From: Bursaphelenchus xylophilus
Lineage: Eukaryota; Nematoda; Chromadorea; Rhabditida; Aphelenchoididae
NCBI GenBank assembly: GCA_904066235.2
Contig: CAJFCV020000003.1
Coordinates: forward strand, 5,270,001 to 5,334,000
Direction of reading: 5' to 3'
Length of the DNA stretch: 64,000 bases
Below the pieces are notes generated by a model. It made no database searches and was not told the DNA's origin. It saw only the letters and a program-made list of their open reading frames with translations. This document shows, one piece after another, positions 13,523 through 26,300 of this stretch (positions are counted from its first letter, which is position 1; each line of letters opens with the position of its first letter). The translations under genes were made by a program, and so were the position numbers.

Positions 13523-15992
13523 ATGTCTGATTCCCTCAAAGAGAGCCCCATTCCGAGCAAAAGCCCTAGTCCAATGGCCAGTCCCAGACTCGAGAACAAT
13601 TTATTTTCAGTAGCCAATCTTTTGGGAGACAAGAAGTAAGTATAATTACCCTCTTTCTATTATTATAATACACCCATTTTCATGGTATGGCTTATTAAAA
13701 GATTTTGTGCCGCAGGCGAAAAGGCGGTTGCGGATCGGATTTGAAGGCTTTCACAATAATTTAAACCTACTCTCCACTAATCCGCCGCTCTTTCTAGACA
13801 CCCCGAGGACAGCGAGAAGATGAAGAACAACATGATCGACCAGTTGAACGAGTACTTCAAGAAGGTCCCTGCTCAGAATCTGGAGTTCAATCCCTTCCTT
13901 CTCTGGGGCCAATTGGGAGCGAGGATGTTCAATTCTGGTAAGCATAATTAAGAGCAAAACGAAACTTTAATCAAAATCGTCTTTTCCTGGTCTTCTTTTT
14001 TTGATCTATTGGTAAATGTTATGGTAATACCCAAAACAAAGCGATGCGCAAGAAAGGGATGCGCCGATCTCTTTTTGTCCTGTTAATAAACTCATTGGGC
14101 CGAGCAAATCGGGGACAAAAGATTCCTGGGGACAGCTGTTATTCAATCTGTTCAAAGGATCCGAAGCCGCCGTAATAGAACAGGTAGATCGTATCTTGTT
14201 AATCTTGTTGGAACAACTAATTAGGGGGCTCGGTGGGATGTCCAGGAAGAGTTATGGGATTTACTTTGAAGTTGGGCTTAGTTCACATTTGCATTGCTTT
14301 ATTTTACGTTGGAGATTATATTCCACTTAATTTATCAATTTTCGCAAGTTAGTGTGAATTGTGAATTGGGAACTGTCTTGGCAAAGATCCTTGTCCTAAG
14401 GCGATTTCATTTCGAGAAATCCTATTTCCAATATTCACATTGATAAGCCGGCTCGCAATCAAAGAAATGGATTCTTCCACACCAATGTAACCCGCTTTGT
14501 CAGTCACGGCCATCATGAGATAAAAACAAAACCCTGAGGGCAGAAGGAATGCGGTTAAGTGCATTCAAACCTTTTACAGTAGACAATTTACTTAGACCGA
14601 ATTAATTCCGCCTTTCAATGCCTGCTTTGGCCATTGTTTTCGTAATGGATATTGCCCAATAGACTCGGAGAAATTGGCCTTTCCCTCCGCCGAATAAATG
14701 ATTAACTTGTTCTAATTAAGTGTTAATTAGTTAATTAAAACGCCTTCCAATTCAAACACCGACCACGATCGGAATGCCCAGGATACGGTAGGGAAAGCAA
14801 CAATGCATAATTAGCAGGTCCTTTAAGAGCGGCGCGCAATAAGTTTGGCGCTCTTTAAACCCATCATCAGAGAGTGGCCCGATCTCTTTCATTAGAATAG
14901 GTGTCGTATAATAATGTCAAGTGTGTCTCCGATTTCAAAGATTTGGGCAAAACGTCTTATGAATAATTATCCCCGATCTTCTTGCAGGTGGACTGGCCCC
15001 CAATCTGTTGGAAGAATCCAAACGACTTGGCCATCTCAATTCCCTGGCCTTCGCCCATCTGAACAATGCCTCAGGCTCTTCTTCTGGCACCAGTGATCCG
15101 GGGAAATTGAGCCGGGAATCTTCGAATGCATCTCCAGTTCATTCAGATCACAGTTCCGAACAGAATGATGACGATGGAAGACATGGTCATTTGAATGGCA
15201 TCAGGAAAAAGAAAACTCGGACAGTCTTCTCCAGAAGTCAGGTCTCCCAATTGGAGATGACCTTTAATCAGCACAAGTATTTGAATACTCCCCAAAGAAG
15301 CAGCTTGGCAGCTCAGCTGGGATTAACGGATGTCCAGGTGAAGATCTGGTTCCAAAATCGTCGCAACAAATGGAAGAGGACCAATAATGGGGAAGATATC
15401 AATGCCTCGGCACAGAGACCCCAGAATGGAAGCACAATTATGAGTCCGCTAAACAGTATTGGGAGCAGGGACGAGGCCATGAGATTGCTATTGCAACAAC
15501 AAAGTCCATTTGCGCAGAATCAGTGAGTTACTTTTATTATAAAGTAGGATAGGGATCAGAAGTCATGTGAGGATGACAAATGTAAAAAAACAATTCATTA
15601 ATAGAGATTATTGGGCACGAGGATCCAATCTTACAGATGAATGCCAATTTGAGTAGAGTGACTTTGGAACCAGATTTTTTTTCGTTTCATAATATGTACA
15701 GAAATTAAGTGTAACTGCCCCAAATGGGATTCTAAGAGTATTACAGTTAAAACACTTTCTAAATCATTTTTTTAGATTCCTCAGTCAACAAAGCCCTCTT
15801 TTATCAGCACTCCCTTTCTTCAATCAGCTTCGGAATCTGACGGTGGATTCAGAAGAAGGGAATCTAGATGTGGCTCGGTTCTTTGCTCTACAAGCACAAA
15901 ATTTTATGAATACGGCCTCAGGCAGTCAATCGAATGGGAACTCCAGTCCAGCCGGGGAATCAGCCGATCGAAAAGAGAAATGGAATGAGTAA
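13523..15992 (+). CDS. mls-2: HMX/NKx5-class homeobox transcription factor (mls-2-like)
   Basis: Sequence-specific DNA-binding regulator in the nucleus. Four exons in phase: 13523-13635, 13798-13937, 14988-15522 and 15776-15992, giving 334 residues. The N terminus has [11 protein letters not shown], an eh1-like repression motif also seen in HMX proteins. A Ser/Asp-rich linker precedes the homeodomain at about residues 148-207. The homeodomain has [39 protein letters not shown] and Asn51, Arg53 and Lys55 in helix 3. The [13 protein letters not shown] arm and RNKWKR end are diagnostic of HMX. The C-terminal part is Gln/Ser-rich. The start follows an ATTTCAG acceptor by four bases, favouring trans-splicing. 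In C. elegans the HMX gene mls-2 patterns mesoderm and glia or neurons; that role is only inferred here. Confidence 0.88.
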
Positions 15993-16725
15993 CAAATGGT
16001 ACTACTTACAACCGTAGATAGTAAAAAGTAGTACCCTTGCGATCCAAGTGTTATAAATTAAGTTCAGAGATCTTCCTTTAATAGTATTATGCTGTTTGCT
16101 CTTTATTTGTAAAGTTTTTTGTATTCTTATGTCATCAAAATTTACTTTCGAGTGCAATTATATTGTAATTGTACCCCATTTTCTTAATGTAATTGTACGT
16201 TGCCCTTTAGAATAGTAGCCAGACTTCCTGATTAATTAATGTTCGTCTCGTAGATCGCCTTATCGAATGCCTCATTAGGTGTCACTTATGTCTACAGTAA
16301 TCCTCTAGAAGTTACAGTAATCCGGTCGTTTCATTCAACCATTCCTGATATTCAACCATTTACTCGAATAAAATTATTTTAATGCGGAATTGTTATGTTA
16401 CAGTATGCCTGGAATAGACAACCAAGAAGAACTGGCTTTGGAAGGATTCGGATTCACGGGAATCTTAAGAAGCGGGAATTCTGTCATGTGGAATATTCAA
16501 ACTAGAAACACTGGGATTTGTTACAGAGGAAATTCGACTGGAGTACTGCAATTTCACAGAAAGCTGACTGTAAATTGCCTGATTCAAACTACAGTAATCC
16601 CAATCGACTCCCCTCAGACCGGAACCGGCTATAATGGACTAGAAATATAAATTATGAGAAGACTATCTACAACGGAATAATTAGACCTTGAGCTAGCTAA
16701 TATTAAAAAATTATGTTTTCTTTTC
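15993..16725. other. Convergent 3' intergenic stretch between HMX and the MRTF-like gene
   Basis: Both flanking genes end here. A likely AATAAA signal for the HMX gene lies near 16367. Short repeats of the form TTACAGTAATCC or CTACAGTAATCC occur about 3-4 times between 16290 and 16600. An 86-codon open frame at 16390-16650 overlaps these repeats and has no coding character. Confidence 0.5.
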
Positions 16726-19700
16726 TCACAAACTGACTTCTGGAGGGAACCCTTGGAATTGGTTATCGGTCAGCATCAGATCCTGGTAGATGGCATTGGT
16801 CGCTTGCACACATTCGGAGTCATCTACAGGAGGCTTATTCTCTGAAAATGTACACTTAGATACAACTACTAAAATATAATTTTAATAAAGAAAGGAACTC
16901 ACTCTCCCCATTCTTAATCAGATCCATAATGTCATCAAAATCGGTATGATTTCCATTGGTCTCAAAGTCATAAACACACAATTCGTTGAGTTGTTGGAAA
17001 TCCTCTGAACTCTCCACATACTCGTTGAACGGGTTGTTCATCTCTCTTTCCTGCATATCAATCTGTTCCAGCTGTTGACAAAGTGTTCGTCTTTTCTCGG
17101 CCAATTTCATCAGATACGACTCCTTTTCGTAGTTGTAATTCTCTTCTGGAGAAGGCTGAGATCTTGGTGGATGGATGACTGGCGGATGATTGACCTGCAC
17201 TTCATTGCGAGGGACATATTCATAGTTATTGTAAATGATGACTGGTTGATTGGAATAGGTCACATCTGGAGTTGGGACTGAGAATTGGTTAGAGTGATAG
17301 ACTTTGATCTCTTCCGGATGATACACAGAGTTGGAGACGTTGCAATAGATGGGATGATATTCTGGGGCCGTCATTTGATTGGAATAAGATTCTTCGGGGG
17401 TCACCACTTCAGTGGATTCCTCAGGCTCTTTCTTCTCTTCACTTTCAGAGTCAGCATTTCCATTGTCGCTGATCACAGTCTGGAATATGTCCTCCATAAC
17501 AGCAGCAAAGTTCTTGTCCTTGTTGGTGCTCTTCTTGATGATTGTCTTGGGTTTCTTTGGCTTCGTTACTTTAGATTTCTTTTTCTTCTCACTCTCTTTT
17601 GCAATATCATCTTCGGATTCATCGATTACAACAACTTCAGCACTCTTTTCGGGAGTTTGTTTGACTTCTTTTGGTCTCACATCAACTCGAATGATCTCTT
17701 TTGTATCCTTCATCCGATCACATTGAAATTTGTGGATCAGTTGAACGATCAGAAGGGCGGTTTTTCGATTGGTTTTCAATAATCTGACGACATCTTCTAC
17801 GGCTTGAGCAATGTGAATTTCCTCTTGAATTTCGAATTCTTTTCGAGTCAATTTCCGTTGATTTGATGAGATTTTCTGAAAGAAACAACATGTTGTACGT
17901 AGTAATTTTATCACTTGAATTTCAAAAATAAAACCACAAATTCGAGCTTCCGATCTCTCTCGAGTTGTATCGGAAGCAATGAAAGTTTAGAGTTTTATAT
18001 AAATCTCTTTTTTGTCCCATGTTTTTTATTCCCAAGTCCCGCGACGAAAGTCTTTTTTCATGGTTATTCTTACTTGTTCGATGGTTTGGAGGTTCTTGAG
18101 ATTTGCACTCTGCTGCAGGTGTTGTTTTTCATTGTCCTGAAGGGACTCGATCGGGTCGACCTTCTAGAAACAACTGTTTTACACAAAACATTAACAAACC
18201 GAGCATTTCTTTGCAGTTTCCAGCAATTTTTGTTGACAATAAAGCGCCTTCTGCGAGTGCTGCAGGGCTTGTACAAGGTCCTGGATCTTTTTCTGCTGCA
18301 GAGCAATCAATTTCTCGTGCTGACTCAGCATTTGGGCGGTCACTCTGCAAAAAAAAACATTTGGTTTTAGACCGCAAAAAAGAAGGGTAATATAAATTAA
18401 TCAAAGAGATTACAAGGGTTTATCACTCAGATCTTGTGCCTGAGGCAATGATTTGGTAACATCTTTCAGCTCATCGACAGTGCATTTGGCTTCAGTTAAT
18501 TTAAGTTCATCTTCACAAGATCCACATTCGGAACGGGATACTGTAGCATGCACATATTGGGTAGTATTCAGGTCAGAACATTCGAGAGTGAACTGTAAAC
18601 AATCAAAATAATCTTCGAAAAACACAAGTTGTAGTCACAAATCTTATAAAATATATCTGACGCAAGGTATTATATAATTTTCCAGACTGGTCTCAAAATC
18701 AGTGTTCCTTTTGCAACGGAATGATTGATTTGAAATCAATAACTGTATTGACCGGAAGAGCTTCACTAAGCGAGAGAACAGCCCTTTCGCTGAGAACAGG
18801 GGCAATTAGTTACAAGGCCAATGACCTGCTGGAAAGATTAAAGGCCAGTTGTTTGTTCAAAATAACCATGGAGAGGATGGGTGGCATCTTCTCCATGAGC
18901 GTCATCCCATCAACAAAACCCCGTTTCCCTGTTTTTTCGTTTACCTCACGGATGCCATGAAGGTCATTTCCGGTGCTATTTCCAGGCTGCCCGACTCAAG
19001 ACAACAGGTGTGGATTGGAAGTCTTTGAGAGGGAAGGGAAAGGAGAAGATATTTATCAAATTCCTAACTCAAAAAAAGAAAAGAAAAAACTAATAATTCG
19101 ATTACCGTATAAATAGAGTTGAAGCTAAGCGGAAGTAACTTAATTCGACAAATAAAAGTTCAGAATACCTCGTATTATACTGTAACACTCACCTGTCCTC
19201 CCGATCCCATCTGGGCATAGCTGAATGTAGCCCCATTATTACTCGGTGGAGGCAATTTGATGACACTATGCATCATCTGCGGCCTATTGGCCTTGTTGCT
19301 GAGAAGAAAAGTCTTGGTTGTGGATGAAGCTGAGCAGCTGCACGCTGAGCACGAACTTGTCTTTTGTTTGTTCTCAATCTGCTTCTGATTCTGCATCAAA
19401 TAATCAGAGATGGCCACGTCGAATTTGTTGGTCTTCTCCTTAATCTTAGGGGTGGTTGGGACCTCCCTGACTTCCTCGATGGCATTATTTTCCTCTTCAT
19501 TTATGGCATCCATCAGTATCCCGATTATATCCAATTGATCTTCTATAGGTTGAAGCCGACGGAATAGATCGGCCTTGGTCCCAGAGATGGCAAAGTTGTG
19601 TCTTCGGCAGATGACCTTCAGGTCTTCCACTGTCAGCTCTGCCAATGGGAGTTTGAAGTCATCGGAATCGTCATCGCTCTTGATCTTGCGGTTCTGAAGA

Positions 19701-20456
19701 AACGTTTTACGCGATTCCTTCATAACTTACCTTCAATCTTCGTTTTGTAATTGCCGAAACAACAGATTTTGCCTGAGGCTTTGTTTGCGGGTTCTCTCCC
19801 TTAGACTCCACTTTCTTGACCTTCTTTTTGGTCGCTGGATTCGCTTCTTTCTTCTTTTTCGGAGATGGTTCAGAGTTGGAGATGATATTATCTGAGTAAT
19901 TATGGACAAATGGGGACGCGGCCTTGACTGCATTCATGTCCGATGGATCTGCGATTACGGTATGCATACTGAAATGGGATGGAGGATGAGAGGAGTAGGG
20001 TCTCTTTAATGTAGAAGTTTCGTTGAAAGATGGACTGGAATAGTAGTGAGGGTCGTTGGCGAAGGACTTTTCAGACCAGGAGCAGTCCATCGGATCAAAG
20101 GTTGAGGTAAAGTTGCAGAAGTCATTGGACTGTAAACGATAACGTCATATAAGATCATGAACAACAAAACAAATTACAAAACTTCCGCTTACATGTTGAA
20201 TACAGTGGTCCAAAGGTGAAGCACTTCCACTAGATGGACCCACTGAACTTGGGGTGGACGTGGAGCCTTGAACACTGTACTGGGGATGACTGTGGATGTA
20301 AGTCTGATCGAATTGAGTGGAAGATCGTCGCCGGAAATGCTTTTCTTCCATTTCCGGAGAGAAAGAGCCGGTCAGAAGATCACTCATGGTTGAATCCACC
20401 GAGCTGAGCGGGGTCTGAGTCCAAGTCGGATCAACGGCCATCTCTTTTCCATGCAC
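16726..20456 (-). CDS. SAP-domain, coiled-coil, acidic-tail protein; probable myocardin-related transcription factor (MRTF/MKL)
   Basis: Probable nuclear coactivator of the serum response factor. A Ser/Pro-rich N terminus is followed by a lysine-rich basic patch (PKKKKEANPATKKKVKKVE). Next is a SAP domain (LPLAELTVEDLKVICRRHNF then SGTKADLFRRLQ). A Cys/Ser-rich stretch and a leucine-zipper coiled coil follow (LSQHEKLIALQQKKIQDLVQ and on through LQQSANLKNLQTIEQ). The tail is acidic and charged, with DFDDIMDLIKNGE close to the end. That last motif resembles the DDLFDILI..GE segment of vertebrate MRTF activation domains, and the order basic-SAP-zipper-acidic is the MRTF order. No RPEL actin-binding motif is visible. 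The start at 20456 is the first in-frame Met and upstream exons are possible. The SAP domain alone would also fit other chromatin proteins. Confidence 0.6.
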
Positions 20457-23301
20457 TTGCCCTCAGGGAATATTCAAAAAGGCCTGCCCTGAGATGCCGC
20501 AGCGTACAAGCCCGGAAGGCAGCTGGCCCCGAAAAAACTCAAGGACCGCGAAAAAATCAGGTTGGCCCAAGCAGATCAAAAGTCTCTCGAAAGAATCCGG
20601 AAAAAACGAAAAAAGAGATCCTCCACTCCGTTCTTGTTTGAGGCCTGAAGCGAGAAAAAGTTGAAAGCCTGAGGTGCTGGGACTCGGCCCAGTCAAATCA
20701 ACGCTTTTTTATGTTACAACGGCAAAAACGACGAATCGAGATCAACAAAACGTCGGGCGATTTGCAAGGATATATGAAATCGAGAAGATGAGTAATGGAA
20801 GATGGCTATTATACATCTGTTAATGGATATGAGGACGAATAATCACAGTGTTTGAATTGAAATTAATCTAAGCATAATGTGTTAGACACCTCTGAAAAGG
20901 ATGTACACTAAGCCTGGACATAGTAATCATATCAATTTATAAAATAAAGTAATAAATAAAAGACCTATAGAGATAAATAACTCCAAGAAATAAATAAGGG
21001 ACCATCCAAATCAAAATAAAAATGCCCAAGTTGTTAATTAAGATCCATCAATCAGCGGACAAAAGATTGGCGAAGTGAATAAAAAAGGAAGGCCTCTCTC
21101 CATTGATCCAGAAAATAGCCCGGCCCCGTTTTTCGGTCGAGAAATGGGAATCAAGAATGGCCTAAGAATCAAGACATTTGGAATCGATTATCAGCGCAGA
21201 CCGAGTTGCAGATATCCTGAAGCAAAGGAGGGATGTAATTAGTTCCGAAAACAAACACAAGACTTGTCAAGGGCCCGTTGAGAGGTCCTTTGCAAGTGTT
21301 GCGCGGAAGGAATCGACAATGTTCAATAAGCGCTTTAGCAAGTCTTCGCAAAGGTCAAACTGACTCGAGATCCCCGACCAACGTGATCAGTACGAGAAGA
21401 TCCAGAAACAACAAAAATACAAACTTGTGCAAAACTCCGAAGCAAAATAAATACAAAAATATTCAAAGCTGGGGATACTGTAATGGAAGTCAATAATTCA
21501 TATATATGTATATGAGCCCATTCTCCCAGCAGTCGGGCAAAGTGATATGTCGCAAAAAGATAAAAATAAAGCAAGAGAACATGAACTTCCGTTCCGCAGC
21601 CCCATCATATCACACATCTGGCCCTCCTCACCAGATGGACGATCAAGTTCATGTCGAGCCCAGAAAACATAAAACGAACAAAAAACAACACGGATCCGAA
21701 ATACGGGTCCAACGGGCGGATCAGGCCGCACTGTGCGACGACAGCCGCGTCCGTCCATGCATGGCGGACAGGCGGCCCAATCAAGGAAGAACACTTGCTT
21801 TCGACGTCAAAAACTGTTGTTTACTCTCCTCCTGGCCGGGGAATGTCCCCAGATTACCTTCACCCACCCCCACCCACCCCCTCGGGTCATATTTCTTCTG
21901 CGTTTGTGTAATATCAGGTATTCCGAAAAAAATGAATCATTCCAAGCCACCTATGACATGATCTGATCGGATCAGAGAGAAGAAGCCAATAAAAGAAAGG
22001 AAGGCCACAGTTCTCTTTATTTTCAAAGTATTATAACAACTTCTCGGTTACAATAATATTAAAATTTCGTTGAAAACGAAATTCTCAGACATCGGATCAA
22101 AGGAATGCTGGGATGCAGTCAATCTTAATCCGAGATTAGAATGTGAGGAAAGCCTTGTCTAAAGTCCGGCCATGTGACTCCCTCATGGCCAGGCGCCTTG
22201 TTTATCGCAGAGAACAGTAAGAAAGTGATCAGACTGGAAACTTATCTCCATCCTGAAACTCGGGAAGATGACAAACAAAAAAAAAATTCAACTATTGGTT
22301 GGGCAAAAATCCGATAAAAAAGTTATGATCAACACACTATTTACTTGATTGAATGGATATAACAATAATAAATACTGTGGAAATTGGAAGCCCGGAGATT
22401 TTATTTTAGGTCCAAGTGAACCCTCTGGGTTCAGTTTATCACGAAATTGGTCGTGGAGAAAGTAAACGGAAAAAATTCCTGGCGAAAACTGCACGCGGAT
22501 GCTTCAGGTATGTTGATAATATTATATTCACCTGGACCTAGTAAAGCAGGACAATAATGATACCTCAAAATTTCATTGCCAAATTTCTGAATTTCAAACA
22601 TTTTTTCGGGATGATAAAAAACACAATCCAGTTCAAAAAACTATCTCCAAAATCCTTATCATCTTTATTAACCACGATGTATACACAAAAATCTAGAAAG
22701 CCTAGATTACTTTACAAAGAAATTCGGGAAACCCGGAAAGTTGCACTTATCAGTCTTCCGAGAAAATAGTGGCGGAATGTCGCCCGTTGGAACCGCCCGT
22801 CATCGCCGGCTAGCCGCAGCTGGAAATTTAATGGCGACTGCACCCCTTTTTCGACTAGGCGAAACATTTTGCTGCGACGCGTCGAATCGCGACGACCCGC
22901 CAATATTTTCCCGACAGACTGATGGAAGAAAATCCGAGATTACTGTGTATTCAAACAAAATAATTTCTTCACACGATGTGCCCAGTTTACTTCGAATTGA
23001 TGTCCTTTCGGTGCTCGACGTATATCTTTCGTATCATAAAATTGCAAAGTAATCATTTTATACCGGCTATTACAGTCGAATGCTCGTCTATCGTTACCTG
23101 CAGACTTTCCGAAATCCCTCAAAATCCATTTTAGTCCTTTCCTTTTTTTCTGTCTCGATCTCGGTTCGCTTAGATGAAGAAGGGATGAGACGGTCATTCC
23201 ATTCCCCGTTGGACTCGTTGTAATAAATGTTTGAACTTGTTGCTCGGGCCAGTCCAAACAGTTATTGACCCTTCTTACAGCCACGGCTAAGAGTTTACAA
23301 T
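20457..23301. other. Non-coding stretch between the MRTF-like and Kunitz/lustrin genes
   Basis: About 2.8 kb between two divergent genes. It contains the family A MITE at 22750-22922. Open frames of 60-150 codons around 21.2-22 kb are overlapping on both strands and low in coding character. A C-rich tract (CACCCACCCCCACCCACCCC) is at about 21862. The region probably holds both promoters. Confidence 0.5.
22750..22922. mobile_element. MITE, family A, copy 3 (degenerate)
   Basis: The left terminus TCAGTCTTCCGAGAAAATAG and right terminus TATTTTCCCGACAGACTGA match the family A ends with several substitutions. The left flank is TA but the right flank is TG, so the target duplication is decayed. 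It is 173 bases long with an interior rich in CG dinucleotides, as in the other copies. Confidence 0.8.
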
Positions 23302-26300
23302 ATGTGGCCGAATCGGCCGACTAATTTCCCACCTTTGTGCATAATCTTTCTGATTCGCACAACTCTTATTTCTTGTACAATTTTATGCGAAATAGGTGAC
23401 AAATGTGAAGAGTGCTCTCTATTTAAAGTCGGAGATCATTGTTCCTATCCCACAGACACTACACAATTATTATATTGCGATCAGAAAACAAAGTAAGTCT
23501 TCCTTATCTGAATTATTTTTGAAAATTCTGAGTTTTGATGACAAAAATTACAGAAGGATCGATATCCATGAACATGCACATTTACTATGCAATCAGTCCT
23601 ATTCATGGAGTAGAGTTGACTGCCAAGCAGATGAAACTCTTATTCACAACGAATGTAGGAAAATCCATTATCGATATAAACGACAAGGAATCTCCGGATC
23701 AGGGAGAGTGGGCGATTTCTGTTCCTTTAACACTGACTGTCTTACTGTAAGCGATAATTTACTGGATTTAAAAATTGTTTTTATAATTTAATTAAAATTT
23801 ACAGGGAATGTTTTGCTCAACTGGCACTTGCACTTGTCTCAGTAATTTCGTGGCCATTCAAGGATATTGTTATCTAAGTATGTTATCCTTTACAGTATTT
23901 AACTTGATTCAGAAAAAAACCCCGGCGAATCTGGATGTCATTATCCAGAACAATGTAGTGCTGTATGGCCTGAAAGTCGATGTGAAAAGAATCGATGTGA
24001 GTGTCCAGAAGATGTGAATGGGATCCATTATGTGATGTCCAAGACCCGAGATGGAGTAGTTTGTATTTTAAACTCTGGAGAAGATGGAGATCCGGTCCCC
24101 AAATGCCCCCTTCCTGAATATGACGACGATCTCCTGACGATGCCGGTCTCCCAATTACGTAATGCAGCCATGACAGATCCGGACGATCAAGAAGTGCAGA
24201 TGGGAGAACACATTAATCCCCTGCAGTTCTGCACTTCTTCTTCCACAGATTACACAAATTTTATGGCCAATGGTGGAGGGGCTTGCGTGTATGGGCAAGA
24301 GCCTTTTAACAGTGGAAATGGTATCTTCATTGGGGATGTCTATGATTGCGTGACAGCCCCTCAGGCCATGAGCAGTGTGAAGGGAGCCATGGAAGGAGTT
24401 TACGACATCCATCCTTCAGCTGATGGTATCTGCTGTCCGAACAGAGGTGGGAATACGGTGTGCGGTCATGTTGTTTGTCCTCTTGTTGTCTTAAACTTAT
24501 GAAAGATTCCTCACCCTTTCAATTATCGTAAAGTGCAAATAATGCGCAGTCACGAAAATAGAGAACGTTTCAAACGAAATGGAAATCTATACCGAGCACC
24601 TTATAATACGGAGTCTGAGCACAAAACAAAAACCAAAAATTGCTAATCAACTTGCGATTACAGCCTTCACATGCATCCAACCAAAAAGGGAAGCCGATGG
24701 TGGAGCTGCAGCGCCCGCTGGAGTCAGACCTCGGTGGTGGTATAATGCAGTGACTGGGATGTGTGAGCAGTTCATGTGGGATCCTTGGGATGAGACCGAA
24801 ATGCAAAGTCCCAACAACTTTAAGACAAGAGAGCATTGTGAAAGTTATTGCAGAGACAGTAAGTGGTAACGAAAATTACAATTGTCATAAATAGCCTGCA
24901 AAAGAGGCCCTCCTCAATATCGAGCTGGCACAAGTCAAAATGATGATGAACCAGTCTCCAATTGCCAGACAGCCTCTTCTTGCGCCAATAATTACGAATG
25001 CACTCCGGTTGGATCAATGCAATTATGCTGTCCAACAGTCACATCAATCTGCTCTGTAGCCGGCGGAAGACCTCAAGATCATTCCAGATCTACTCCATAT
25101 GACAACGGAATCTCCATGAAGAGGACTTTCACCATGACTTACAGTTCGTCCAGTCGGTATTACTATGATCCGGAACAAGGTCGATGCACGGCTTTCATTT
25201 ATAATGGAGCACTCGGAAACTTTAACAACTTTAAATCATCAGCTGAATGTGAATTGTTCTGTGCAAAATTGCAATGTACGTACGGAACGCCTTTGAAGAT
25301 CGGGAATAACAATCAGCGATGTCAAACGAACACTGATTGTCCGAGCACCCATGAATGTGAAAGCGATCATAATGTCTGTTGCCCTCGACCACGTGAGTTG
25401 TATAAAAAACTGTTTATTTATTATTTTAGAGGCTATCTGTTCGCAACCGTTGCGGTTAGGAGACTGCAAACAAAGTGTAAGGCGATATTGGTATAACGCA
25501 GTAACTCGAGCGTGTGAGATTTTTGACTACACTGGCTGTCAAGGGAACGACAACAACTTTGAGACGTTACTCGAGTGCCAAAATACTTGTGAGAATATCA
25601 TTCCAGAACCCCAATGCCCTCAGGGCGATGCCTACAAAGATTATCAAGGGAATTACTATGTTTGTTCCAACTCTGGTAATGGAAATGTTTGTCCAGTCAA
25701 CTACGAATGTTACTTTGATGGATATGTGTGGGGATGCTGTCCAACTAAAGGTAACTATAAAGTGATGGTAAGATTTCCGTACGCCGTCCCACTTTCTTGG
25801 CTTCCCATTGCGAAGGTCGCAAAAGATCTTCCAAAGCGTGAACTGATGGATGAATAAACTTTAGCTCTAACAACAAGCAACAAAAAATTAAAAGCTAAAC
25901 CCCGACGGCACGGCGTACCGAAGTACAGCCAAAGTGATTATCATAGCGTAACTAAACCGTTTAGCATACACATGTAGCCTGAGTGCGAATAAGGGAGTTA
26001 CGTGTGGATCCGGATCATCCTATCGATACTTTTACAACAGCCAAACCCAAGAATGCGAGAGTTTCCAATACAATGGATGTGATGGAAACTCCAACAACTT
26101 TGCGACTCGGGATGATTGTGAAAGCTATTGTGGGGTTGGAGGATGCCCGAATGGAGGTACCCCCGAAAGAAATGAATTTGGTCAGCTGATGGTGTGCTCT
26201 TCCACCAATTCTTGTCCGTCTACTCATGAATGCACATCTGTGACTTCAGGAAGTTCAATTGTGAATCGTTGTTGTCCCACTAGAGGTGAGTATAGGAGGG

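Noticed and set aside
16294..16600. Repeated TTACAGTAATCC / CTACAGTAATCC words
   Set aside because: Only three or four imperfect copies with irregular spacing; too little to call a satellite or an element.
17285..18390. Long plus-strand frames rich in Phe and Leu, membrane-like
   Set aside because: They are antisense shadows of the Lys/Glu-rich MRTF-like exons.
25751..26000. Apparent stop or frameshift before the fourth Kunitz domain
   Set aside because: Using the TTTAG acceptor ending at 25964 instead of the later CATGTAG restores phase 1 and yields [14 protein letters not shown], which aligns with the fifth Kunitz start ([14 protein letters not shown]). No break is needed.
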